A program made the translations under genes and the position numbers. Source: Mnemiopsis leidyi (taxonomy: Eukaryota; Ctenophora; Tentaculata; Lobata; Bolinopsidae). Taken from it: DNA of 44,247 nt. The notes beneath the pieces are model-generated. The model saw nothing but the letters and a program-made list of their open reading frames with translations. It ran no database searches and was not told where the DNA came from. The DNA lies in assembly GCA_000226015.1 (NCBI GenBank), contig JH153095.1:323123-367369 (forward strand), read 5' to 3'. Of the stretch, positions 32,975 to 42,539 are shown piece after piece. The stretch's first letter is position 1. The number at the start of each line of letters is the position of its first letter.

Positions 32975-33580
32975 ATGGAAACGAAATATAGCGAGATGGC
33001 CAGTCCTTTCGACCGTAACTTACTAGAAATAATCAGGAACTGTAAATCGAATGATTTCTTTCAATTTGGACTTATTCACGTCGCATTGAGGCCATGGTTA
33101 ATGTTAACCGCTAAGGAAGGTAATTATACTAAATAATGCTCTTGTAAATTGTAATCTCGGTTCGGCTCCTCTCTCCCAAAAATTGAAAGCCCCTTTGTTA
33201 CTTATCTTTGCCTTCCTCATACCCATCTCATGTGATATATCTTTGTGCATGGAGTGACACCGTGGTATTAATAGAATTCTCTGTTGAAAAAAAAATTGTA
33301 TAATGCTTACCAGAAATTTTAAACTGAGACGTACACATTGAACTAAATAAAAACGTTTTTGCTTTCGCAGTTACTACCTAAGTGCATTCCTGAACAATGG
33401 TCCAACTCACGTATTCTTAAACTTAAGAGTTACACCTTCGGTTTAAGATTGCAAATAGTGAAAAATGAGGATTCCAGGGATAGGTTGTGTGATCTCATTA
33501 ACACCACTGTTTTTGAGAAAGTGGTACAAAATAAGGAGCAGAAGAATATACTAATCTGTTTGCGTGTTCTGCTCCATTGA
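32975..33580 (+). CDS. Possible small two-exon gene, unrecognised
   Basis: An ATG at 32975 opens a 48-codon frame (..MASPFDRNLLEIIRNC..FFQFGLIHVALRPWLML) ending at a fair donor (AAG|GTAATT, 33119). About 230 bp on, a TTTTGCTTTCGCAG acceptor precedes a 74-codon frame (LLPKCIPEQWSNSRILKLKS..) that stops at 33580. Codon use and hydrophobic spacing look coding, but the two exons do not join in phase (1 versus 0), so a further exon or another boundary is needed. I recognise no family. It is divergent from cortactin, with about 330 bp between the two start codons. Confidence 0.35.
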
Positions 33581-33730
33581 TTAACTCATTTAGTTTCTCG
33601 GTGAAAAGTCAATTACGAAAACCGAGGCTTTTTCAAGTGCATCGGCCATCAGTGTATGGTTTGTGAGTTTGTTTCGAGTGTTATATGGCTAAAAATCAGG
33701 ATAGTCATACAGGAAATCATTTGAGTTCAA

Positions 33731-33806
33731 ACAAGAATTTCGACCGCTTTCATTGTGTCAGACTACGGCTTAAATTCCCGTATCATGCCGTTGCTACTTG
33801 TTATAT
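33731..33806 (+). repeat. Dispersed repeat shared with 14.2 kb, copy 2
   Basis: ACAAGAATTTCGACCGCTTT, CATTGTGTCAGACTACGG, AAATTCCCGTATCATGCCGT and CTTGTTAT match the block at 14244-14325. Confidence 0.7.
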
Positions 33807-35189
33807 AATTTCGGTCCCTTTTATTTATTGCACTCGTGAATACAGACGCCCGAATAGATACAGCTGTTCGATGAATGATTTAAAAACTCCACGGTTTAGC
33901 GAAAGTTTAACCACAATCATGCGTTCTTCCCACTGCTCATTTCTTCAATCAGCATTTCTTGAGTATGCATGACGTCGTCATTTCATATTGTTAGTGCGAC
34001 CTTAATTCATACCGGATTGTGTCTACAATTTCATAATCATTACGATTTGTGGAATTGGCGTCGCTTAAAATTGTTCCGCTTAAATTAAAATCGTATTCGA
34101 TACATTCATCTCTTGATATGTCATTCGACAAAATTAGTAAATGAAAAAATTTTGATCGTGCCTCTTGTTTGACCGTACATCTTGTTGTGATTAGAACAAA
34201 TAATTGAGGCAGTAATATTGACATAACGTACAGTTTCTTTTGCGGCTTGAGGCAACTGAAACCTATTAGCGTATACATGATTATTGATTAGATGATATTC
34301 TTCAATATCCCAATTCACGCTGTCGATCTCAAACCCTTGTTTTGTACTTTTTGCACGTGCACAAAATGTATAGTAAAAACAATCCTGCCAAATTGCAAGA
34401 AAGGGTAAAAGTACTTATAGTTTCTTCATATATAGGCGATTCATTGTCGCATGGGTAATGTAACATTTTGGTGTTCGTACTTACGTTTACTTTAAAGGAT
34501 CTGCAATGTGAAGCATATATCTTTACCCACGAGTGCCAAGTGGCAACAAGATGGAGTCACATCTGATCTTTTTGTGAGAATGCAACCACAAAATGAAAAG
34601 TTTCCTCTAGCTAGTCCGAATGACGTCAGGAGTAAAAATAGTAGTTTCGCTGATGTCAAGTAATTACGATGGTTTGTCAAGTAACTTTCTGAGCAAAATA
34701 GCTCTACCCTTATTGTGAATTTGTGTTCAGGAACCCAACTTTTTTTTAAATGCTAGTCTAAGTCATAAAGTGTGATTTCTTCTTCTCGAATTTCTGAAAT
34801 CAAATAAAACGATTCAGAATCAAATTTTAAGGTTCAAATTATGTTCACCTTTAACTTTATTTGAAAAGAATAGGTCCGACATATGGTGCGAATTGCAACC
34901 ATATATCGCTGTAGTGACCTAATTTTAAACAATTAACCATGACCACTTTTGAGGCACCTTCAAAGACGAAAATTTTCTACCTAGAGTTGTATATGCCGTG
35001 AAATTTTATTTACCATTGGTCACGTGACAATTGTGAACATTGTGAAACAACCTCATGACTTTTTAAGACGTTGAAAACAAAAACCCGCTGCAGAATGTCC
35101 TAAACTCAGTTCTTATTTCTGCTTCTTATCTTTGGTTTCTTACTCTTATCTTTGGTTGTTCGTTCCTTGTTGTAAAATAAATCTCCGAG

Positions 35190-35325
35190 GTCAGGGAGCG
35201 GGAATAGTGACAGGAACGGGGGACGGGTCGAGAACAGGGACAAGGGCAGAGGCGGCGACATGATTAGTGATAAGGACAGGAACGGGAAGGTGAAAGAGGC
35301 AGGGACAGGATCGGGAAAATTTAAA
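35190..35325 (+). repeat. Purine-rich imperfect GGGACAGG repeat
   Basis: Loose repeats of GACAGGAACGGG, GGACAAGGG and GGACAGGATCGGG lie just upstream of the carbonic anhydrase start. It is low-complexity purine sequence; a promoter role is possible but unsupported. Confidence 0.6.
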
Positions 35326-35381
35326 AATGATGATTATTTAAAGATTTCACTGTCTAAACAAAAAATTAATTCAGGGAAAAT

Positions 35382-38300
35382 ATGCTAAAACTATTTGCCG
35401 TGTTGATCGCATTAGCAAAAGTGAAGATATCGGCCACTAGCGGAGCTGAAGCAATAGATTACAACAAACAGGGAGACTGGGGCGGGGTTTGCAATGACGC
35501 GGGCTCTAAAAAGCAATCTCCGGTAGATGTCATTATACCAGAGAAAAGTGCAAGTCAAAAGGAAGCCCTTTTCAATTTAACAGGTAATCTTACTTAGCAT
35601 AGTTTTTTCTCTGTCTACTTAACTATTTAACAGGTTAACTAACTAAGTATAGCTATTTTTATTTTAGATATAACAGGTAAACTAGCTTAGTAAATCTATT
35701 TTTCTTTTCAATTTTAAATTTTAAAGGTAAACTTACTTTTTTAAATCTTTCAACACTACCTAAATAGGTACAATGATTTGAGGTCCACTTATGATGTGCT
35801 TTAACGAAATTACTATGCACTCATAATTATTTTTGATTTGTGTCAAGTGTCAACCTATTTGTCTCGTCTCAATGAAAACGAATATTGGTTAACTTACTTA
35901 GTAAAGCTATATTTCTTTTAAATTTAACCGGTAAGCCTATAAATAGTATAGTTTGAATGTGGTTTCAAGTGGGGAGGGGGCCTTTTTCAGGTCCTCATTT
36001 CGAGCAAGCTCGACTCCCAGAGGTGTGCACTGAATGTTAACGGGTGTGTTATGTTGTGGGTGGGCCGAAGGATCAACCAAGCTACATGATGTGTACGGAG
36101 CAGATATTTGAACGGACACGATTTCCACTGATAGTCAATTCAGAAAATTCATGGGCCGGCACCGTGCCGAGTCGGGTATGATCCGACAACCTCTGCATTG
36201 TCTAGATGAGTGCTCTACCAATTGAGCTACCGGCCCTATGACAGCACACGAATAGTATAGTTTTTTCTTCTCACTTTAGAATTTTACAGGTAAACTAACT
36301 TAGTAGAGCTTGATTTCATTTTACTTTAAAATTTAGCAGGTAAACATACTTAGTACAGTAAAACCTCTATTTACCGGGCCTTGCGGCGCCCGGTAAATCG
36401 AGGGACACGGTAAATAGAGGCACGGTAAATCGAAGTTTTACTGTATATTCATTTTTCTTTTTACTTTTAAATTTAACAGGTAAACTTAATTGTTACAAAT
36501 ATTTTCTCTTTATTCTGTGTAGTGCTATTCTTTTGTTGTTAATGCTTTGATGGCTTAAATTTCAGGAAATGCAGATAAAGCCGATGCAAGAAATACCCAG
36601 GATAAAAACTCAATAAAGATTAGTTTTAAAACTGAGATAGATTATAAAATTCCTGGATTGAAGGAAACTTCTGGTCAGGTAATTCGAGATCTGAGCCACA
36701 GTGCGCCAATTTTTAAATGAATTATGTGTGCAGGTTTTAACTAGTTATCATAATGTACACTTGGTTTGAAATATACTCTACCAATTATGCAACCATTTTC
36801 TTAAACTAAGGTTTATCATTGTTGAAATTCTAAGGTAAGGGGTCGTTCACATATAACTTTATCATCTAGAGGGGGAGGGGGTTTAGCCAATGATGATGTC
36901 ATCAAAAATTTTGAAGGAAGTATAGAATTTTTTGAAAATTTTTGATTTCTTTTGAAAATTTTTATCAGAATTTTACAAAATCAGAAGGAAGATTTCCATG
37001 TAAAAATTAAGATTCAGAAATCTGGTAAAATACTGTGTTTCCACTGACTTAGTAAGAAAAATGTTTAAAAATTACTTCAAACTAAACCAAAAATCAAAGT
37101 TTTTTTATATGAAGTAGAGGGGGGTTCCGACTGTGATGATGTCATCATGGTAATTTACCTCTGACATTTAGGAGGGGTTTTGTAATGATGAAAGAGGGGG
37201 AAAGAGGGGTAAAAATTACCGAAAATTTGCTGACGTCATATGTGAACGACTCCTAATTTCAATAACTTATTATCAAACGGCTTACTCCCAGTTAATGCCA
37301 ATTTACACCATTTCTACCCCTGGTCGAGTTCTGAATTTTGCAGTTATGAAACTGTGTATGAGATTCAATTTTTCATTGATAGTTTCACTTTTAGGTAAAA
37401 CAACTTCACCTCCATTGGGGGAAAGCTGATGCCGAGGGCTCTGAACATCTGTTAAATGGAAAACGATTTTCTGCAGAAGCTCACTTGGTCACTACGTACA
37501 CAAACAACAATATAGAAAAAAATGCAGTGGTTGCTCGGTTTTTCAAAGTTGTAAGTACCAAGATTATGCATATGTTACAAGCAGCTGTTAAACGGAGATA
37601 ATAACAGTTAGCAGTGCTTGACCATCTAGCAAACTTATTTCAACTAACAACATTCCCATTATGCACTTGCTGCAGATATTAACTAGTAAGTAATAACTTG
37701 GGTTTTAGATTCACGACAAATTTGTCTTGTAAAGAATAACTTTTTATGATAAATAGTGTCGGCAAGTAACAGCAATCTGCTTTCTCCAGGGAGAAGCAAA
37801 TGCTCAAATACAGAAAATGATCGACTCTGGGTCTGATGGGAGTGATCTGGAGAGTGAGTGTAGTTATAATACCTGTCATTCCAGTTGTATGGCCTTAGTT
37901 CTTCATTTTACTAATGGTATCTGGGAATGATAGTATACTTTGGCAAATGCAAGTGAAGATAACACCGGATCATTGATCATTCTTTAAAATAATTTAATAA
38001 TCTTCCTCAGTTAGTGAGTTCAACTTGACTGCTCTATACCCAAGTGATATTTCCAAAGTAGTCATTTACAGTGGCTCCCTTACCACCCCTGATTGTACTG
38101 AAAATGTTCATTGGATGATCGTTCCTGAACCCCTCACTATATCGGAGTTACAGGTAAATTCTTAAATAAGCAAAATGGAACAATTTAATTAGTTTAAGGT
38201 TGAACCTTAATATTGAATTGTATTTTTCTGGTTAAGGTTCTATTGTTACATTCTAATTTTTAAACCAGCATCCCATACCTTATAAATACTAGCTGGATAC

Positions 38301-39329
38301 CTCTCCTTCAGACAGGATGTCCAGACCCCTTTTCGAGGAAGGGCCATCAGCTTTTAAGATCATCACCCTTAGGAAGCAACACTTTCAAGAATCATATATC
38401 GTCCTCATCTGACAACCGGTGTCATGCAATATTCAGAATTAACTGCCTATCTGTCCCCCGTTTTTAACACCACTTGAGGTCCAATTTTTGAGGCCTTAAA
38501 ATGGTCATTTTTCGGTCAATTTTTTAAATTTTTCCTTTATCTAAAACACAATTGACACATTGAAATGACTCCAATTTACTGAATTGTGATATCTCAAACC
38601 TTTTTTGTCTATTGCAAGTCAAAGTTGGTGCATTGGTGTCAATAAAATGGCAACATATAAATTAATAAATAAATAAAAAAATGATTATCGCCCCGCTTTA
38701 TGTGTAGTAAGATTTTTTAATTTAACACTTACTTTAATTCGGTGTACCAACAGCCATGTGGTTACTGGCCAATTACAGAAGCCAAAGGAACTTAATGCCA
38801 GCGAGGGTTAAGGTAGTTTTTACCATACTGTATTCCCCCGAGGCTTTGGCCTTTGCTACTACAAGTGTAGCTACTCATTTCACCCTCAATCACGGTTTCT
38901 AGTTCATTAGGCTGAGTCGACAGGGCCGGGGCGCTGCGTAGACCCAACGGAGTCCTTAGCAGAGCATCAAAGACGCTTGCCCCATTGCTGGGTGGCACAG
39001 AGATTCGAGCCTGCAACCTCCCGAATGGAGGTGCAATGCTCTAAGCTCTGAGCCACCCAGCCATAAATCGACCATAATAAATCAGATATTATGGTCAATT
39101 GTACATACTGGTCATGTAAATTATGCTATCCATCCTAATTCGGCTTTCCTATCAGTTGACGAGCCTAAGAGGAGCCATATTGGGAGAGGGAGGAGCTGCC
39201 AAGACCTTTAACTGGAGAAAAAAGCAAGAGCTCAATGGACGAGAATTTAAAAGTTACACCTCCTCTTCATCACATTTCAGAATGTCTGTAGTGGTACTAC
39301 TATCTGCTATCTTGTACGCTATATATTGA
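35382..39329 (+). CDS. Secreted alpha-type carbonic anhydrase, probably membrane-anchored
   Basis: Interconverts CO2 and bicarbonate. Exons 35382-35583, 36566-36678, 37395-37550, 37790-37853, 38011-38153 and 39156-39329 join in phase to 283 aa, a normal length for the family. The signal peptide is MLKLFAVLIALAKVKISA. Family marks: GDWGGVC and KKQSPVDV near the start; the zinc ligands in QLHLHWG (two His) and AEAHLV (third His); GSEHLLNGKRF with the catalytic-site Glu; and SGSLTTPDCTENVHW with the active-site Thr and a Cys. NWRKKQELNGREF is near the end. The C-terminus is a hydrophobic stretch (MSVVVLLSAILYAIY) after a Ser-rich segment, fitting a GPI signal or tail anchor. All zinc ligands are present, so it should be active. 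Introns 1, 2 and 5 carry mobile elements. Confidence 0.92.
35955..36250 (-). mobile_element. tRNA-derived SINE, minus orientation
   Basis: On the minus strand a tRNA-like head begins GGGCCGGTAGCTCAATTGGT (acceptor stem and A box), has a GTCGG/CCGAC arm with a seven-base loop, and closes with CCGGCCC. A body of about 200 bp follows. The 13-mer AATAGTATAGTTT flanks it on both sides (35942-35954 and 36251-36263), consistent with target duplication. Part of that 13-mer also resembles the host array, which weakens this slightly. The anticodon arm is irregular, so it is not a functional tRNA. Confidence 0.75.
36356..36443. mobile_element. 88-bp pogo/Tigger-like MITE
   Basis: It begins CAGTAAAACCTCTATTTACC and ends GGTAAATCGAAGTTTTACTG, near-perfect inverted repeats, with TA on both sides as the target site. 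CAGTAAAACCTC..CCGG ends are typical of pogo/Tigger-type elements (established family knowledge). It lies within carbonic anhydrase intron 1. Confidence 0.85.
36839..37253. mobile_element. 415-bp PIF/Harbinger-like MITE
   Basis: The left end GGGGTCGTTCACATATAAC and right end GTCATATGTGAACGACTCC are inverted repeats with two mismatches. Both are flanked by TAA (36836-36838 and 37254-37256), the usual Harbinger-type target duplication. The interior holds GATGATGTCATCA twice. It lies in carbonic anhydrase intron 2 and encodes no protein. Confidence 0.8.
38790..39063 (-). mobile_element. tRNA-derived SINE, minus orientation
   Basis: On the minus strand the head reads GCTGGGTGGCTCAGAGCTTA (acceptor and D arm), then CTCCATTCGGGAG, then a T-arm-like GGCTCGAATCTC, and closes with ACCCAGC. 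A body follows that contains ACTCAGCCTAATGAACTAGA and AACCGTGATTGAGGG (the + strand complement lies at 38874-38921). The body module recurs at 43892-43938. It lies in carbonic anhydrase intron 5. The irregular anticodon arm argues against a working tRNA. Confidence 0.75.
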
Positions 39330-40134
39330 AGTATTATTAATTAACTGTTCTTGATTAGAATTAGGAAAATTAACGAAAATCGAACAATTATGCAGTAAAG
39401 TGTTACTCTTTAGTCTAATAACAAATACACAAAACCTTTTTATTTGAGCGATAACTAGGAAATCTAATATCTAATCTCTATTGATATTGTTACTCTTTTA
39501 AGGAGTTGTACATTTCTACTTTAACTCTAAAATCAAATTAGCCTTTAAGTTTTACTGAGCTCATTTTTTAACACGTAAAATATTTCTATTTCAAGTATAA
39601 AGGTGAACAACATAGGACGTTTTACAGGACCGATTGCACGGCTTCGGCACACTTTTTATAATATTCAAACTATATGCCAGCGTGCAATGGGTCCTAATTA
39701 AACGTCCTATGTTGTTCACTGTAAGCATAAAGTCAATACCCCCCCCCTTTTTAGTTCTGCTACTCGCTCAGCACAAGAATACAAAATTTCACACAAAACG
39801 GTTGAGGCAAAATCATGCCTGCAGAGTGCAGAATTATCCAAGTCGGACAATCTTTTTAATCAGTCTGAGAACCTGCACTGTAGCTGTGTATTATCCAAAA
39901 CCAGAGTAACTTAAGACATCCTGAACTGGAATTTTAAGATTAAGTGAAATTTCATTTTAAATAACAATAATAAGTTGACAATAAAATGTAAAGAATCTAC
40001 GAATGAATTGGCATTAGCTCGATTGAACTATCATTTTGCTTATTAAGTCAAGCATTGTCAAAATTGCCTTTCAGCATTTGTTAAAAAATAGTATTTAACA
40101 TTCAAACATACTTTAAATAGAAAAACAAAATATG
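39330..40134. other. Intergenic between carbonic anhydrase and photolyase, one inverted-repeat element
   Basis: It holds the probable carbonic anhydrase 3' UTR (an AATAAA near 39980) and the element at 39603-39719. No gene is recognised. Confidence 0.5.
39603..39719. mobile_element. 117-bp near-palindromic MITE
   Basis: GTGAACAACATAGGACGTTT at the left is answered by AAACGTCCTATGTTGTTCAC at the right. A further inner pairing, GGACC..TTGCACG with CGTGCAA..GGTCC, makes almost the whole element one hairpin. The target duplication is not clear. Confidence 0.75.
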
Positions 40135-40489
40135 GGCAGTATCCAAGAAGCGCGACCCAGTCTGCGGACTGGTCGACAAACCAGTTAACTCTGTGGGCCA
40201 GCAATACTTGAAAAATGAGGACCGTTTCATCCCCGAGCTTAGCTCTGTTTCGCTTTGTTTAGAGACATCCCAGAGTCGTATGTACATATTGTGCAGTAAT
40301 ACTTGCCTTACTGATGTACAACATCATAAACAAAATTGTTAATTTCATTTAGCAATTTGCAATTATATAACCTACATGTTATCATGCCATAATTGGCTAC
40401 AAACCAGTCCATCGACTAGTCCTTGAACCAGGCGGTGGACTTGTTTGTGGACAAGTCCAGGGACTGGGCCAGGCTTCTTGGATACTGCC
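40135..40489. mobile_element. 355-bp element with GGCAGTATCCAAGAAGC ends
   Basis: It begins GGCAGTATCCAAGAAGC and ends GCTTCTTGGATACTGCC, exact inverted repeats of 17 bp. The interior has further pairing around GACTGG/CCAGTC. It has no coding capacity. A related end occurs at 23471-23501, and a partial GATACTGCCAAAATATCA is duplicated just outside (40481 and 40576). Confidence 0.8.
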
Positions 40490-40789
40490 AAAATATCACT
40501 CCAACTACTGAGGGTCACTTGATATCATGAGGGTAGGCTTGTTCAAATTACAATAAAAGATTTAACTTCCTTTTTGATACTGCCAAAATATCATTTCAAT
40601 TAATAAGATAATAAGGGTCACTTTTTATCACTTTGAGGCTTGAATAAAGTACAATAAATGATTTAATCGGAAATCATTACTTGCATCAGATTTCGATTGG
40701 ATTAGTTTTATCCAATCCCGAACTTGGACCTATTGCATACTAAGCCAACGGCTTACGACTACACTGCACCACACTATCCGAATGATACA

Positions 40790-40792
<3 letters not shown>

Positions 40793-40821
<29 letters not shown>
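40793..40821. repeat. (AT)n microsatellite
   Basis: An uninterrupted AT dinucleotide run of about 28 bp. Confidence 0.97.
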
Positions 40822-40824
<3 letters not shown>

Positions 40825-41010
40825 GTGAGGGTCACACCACAAGTAGAAAATACAATGCTAAATATAGTAGTACTTTGATCTAAAAAAATTAAATTAAAAA
40901 TTGTTAAAATTACATTTTCAAATAAAAACCACTCACATTGCTTTCTTATTTCTTATGCACTGGCAATTAGTCACAAATGATTACAATGTGTAGATGAGAT
41001 GTAAGGAAAG

Positions 41011-42525
41011 TTACTGCTTTCCCCCACCCCAAGATCCCTGGACTCTCCCTGATCCTTGTCCTTTCTGTTTAGGATCTGCACCTTTATAATACTTGTGCAG
41101 TCCCCCTTGAGGAGCACTAGCAGCATCTCCTGACTGATACTTCTTAATGTACTCGAAAATGTCGAACTTTCCCTTACATCCGTTATAGGACATGTATCTG
41201 ATCTTACCATAAACTGGCCTCTCTCCCCACTTGGGGGGATCATGAACCCCAGCAATAGACCACATGACTCCTGCAAACCCGTTTGAGTCAGCTCCATCCA
41301 AACTGTAATGATCATTGAGATACAGAGCTATTGCTATGGCTTCGTCTGGATTCTCACTCCACTCCAGAATTTTCTTTGCCCAATACATCCTCATAAAGCC
41401 GTGCATTTTTCCCTCATCCCTCAACTGAATCTGAGCTGCATTCCACAGATTATCATGTGTCTGAGCTTTCTCAAATTGCTCTTTGGTGTAGACATACTCA
41501 CGCTTGTCACTGCGGTGCTCGTTCAGAGTGTCTTGAGCCCACTGTGGGGCCCCACTGAGCTTGTCATAATTGTCGTTGTAGAAACAGAAGTTGTCTGACA
41601 TTTCACTCCACACCACAGCCTCGTCCACAAACTTGTAAACAGACTTTGGGTATTGCTCTTCAAACTTTTTTACCTCTATTACTGCCCGCTGTGCACTGAC
41701 CTGACCCGAGTGAAACCAAGGAGAGAGATTTGAAATGGCATCCACTGTTGGAATATTCCTTTTTTCATTGTATATATGCAGTCCTTCAGTCAGAAATCTT
41801 TTTAGATGCTGCATACCATGACTTGTACCGGGCTTTGCCCATTCACAGCTTTGAACTGTCTCATCAACTGTAACTGAATTTCTGATCTCCTCCCAATTTA
41901 CTGCTGGAAGCGGATCTAAAACTTTGGTTGGGTGATTTTTAATCCTAGGAAATTCAGTGAAATATTCATCAAATTGTGGCATTATCTGATTTCTCATTTC
42001 AGTCGCCCGAGGCTCATCTTTCTTTGATGCTTCCCACACCGGAACAATATTATGTGCATCAACTTGTAACAAGCAGCTTGAGCTGTCTAGCCTCTTAGCT
42101 AACTCATTCATCTGATTCCGGTGTGGGTGTAAAGGACTAAAGTCTGCAACAATACATCTTACAGATGTCTCTTTGATGAACTTTAAAATACGCTCAAACA
42201 TAGGAACATGGTGATCTTTAAACATGTGAAACTGAATGCCAAGCTCGGTACACTCCTTTTCTACCTCTTTCAATCCGCCAATAGTAAAGTCAATAGCTCG
42301 TCTGGTTCCCTCAGGATTTTCAGGGTGCTTTACATTGAATCCAGCCAAGACATAAAGTGGTAGATTGTGTTTTACAGCCAAGTCTTGAGAGTATACAAAG
42401 GCCCAGTTATCCTGAACACGCTGATCTCTGTGCATGTAGTAGGCAATACCACTGCTTTTTGAGATTATGTTATCATTTCCACCGAGAAGACGGCATCTCT
42501 TGACATTAAATGATAAATAGTTCAT
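41011..42525 (-). CDS. Class II CPD photolyase
   Basis: A light-driven flavoenzyme that reverses UV-induced cyclobutane pyrimidine dimers. The 504-codon frame has the class II signature run: YYMHRDQRVQDNWAFVYSQ near the N-terminus, SDNFCFYNDNYDKLSGAPQW, then DNLWNAAQIQL, GKMHGFMRMYWAKKILEW (about 371-390) and DSNGFAGVMWSIAGVHD..WGERPVYGKIRYMSYNGCKGKFD at the end. A Gly/Lys/Gln-rich tail of about 30 residues follows the catalytic core. No intron interrupts the frame, but a strong acceptor (CTTTATTTCAG) ends 9 bp before the ATG and the frame stays open across it, so an upstream exon carrying a 5' UTR or more N-terminus is likely; I did not find it. Length suits the family. Confidence 0.93.
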   Translation of the reverse strand: MNYLSFNVKRCRLLGGNDNIISKSSGIAYYMHRDQRVQDNWAFVYSQDLAVKHNLPLYVLAGFNVKHPENPEGTRRAIDFTIGGLKEVEKECTELGIQFHMFKDHHVPMFERILKFIKETSVRCIVADFSPLHPHRNQMNELAKRLDSSSCLLQVDAHNIVPVWEASKKDEPRATEMRNQIMPQFDEYFTEFPRIKNHPTKVLDPLPAVNWEEIRNSVTVDETVQSCEWAKPGTSHGMQHLKRFLTEGLHIYNEKRNIPTVDAISNLSPWFHSGQVSAQRAVIEVKKFEEQYPKSVYKFVDEAVVWSEMSDNFCFYNDNYDKLSGAPQWAQDTLNEHRSDKREYVYTKEQFEKAQTHDNLWNAAQIQLRDEGKMHGFMRMYWAKKILEWSENPDEAIAIALYLNDHYSLDGADSNGFAGVMWSIAGVHDPPKWGERPVYGKIRYMSYNGCKGKFDIFEYIKKYQSGDAASAPQGGLHKYYKGADPKQKGQGSGRVQGSWGGGKQ

Positions 42526-42539
42526 TCTGTCGAACTGAA

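Larger units (their letters stand above)
33581..35381. other. Intergenic, one dispersed repeat, otherwise nothing seen
   Basis: Short frames occur on both strands (for example 33685-33972 and 33991-34278) with no motif or splice context. The first overlaps the dispersed repeat at 33731-33806, which argues against it being a gene. Confidence 0.5.
35584..36495 (+). repeat. Array of donor-like repeats in carbonic anhydrase intron 1
   Basis: Exon 1 ends TTTCAATTTAACAG|GTAATCTTACTTAG. The intron repeats the same junction: AACAG|GTTAACTAACTAAG (about 35634), AACAG|GTAAACTAGCTTAG (35677), AAAG|GTAAACTTAC (35727), AACCG|GTAAGCC (35931), TACAG|GTAAACTAACTTAG (36290), AGCAG|GTAAACATACTTAG (36340) and AACAG|GTAAACTTAATTG (36480). 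Each is preceded by TTTCTTTTAAATTT-like sequence. A SINE and a MITE have since inserted into the array. Confidence 0.85.

Noticed and set aside
36160..36240. Functional tRNA gene on the minus strand
   Set aside because: Acceptor, D and T arms are recognisable but the anticodon arm does not fold normally and extra bases precede the 3' acceptor strand; flanking direct repeats point to a SINE.
38985..39063. Functional tRNA gene on the minus strand
   Set aside because: The anticodon loop lacks the usual U33 arrangement and the sequence continues into a repeated body; read as a SINE head.
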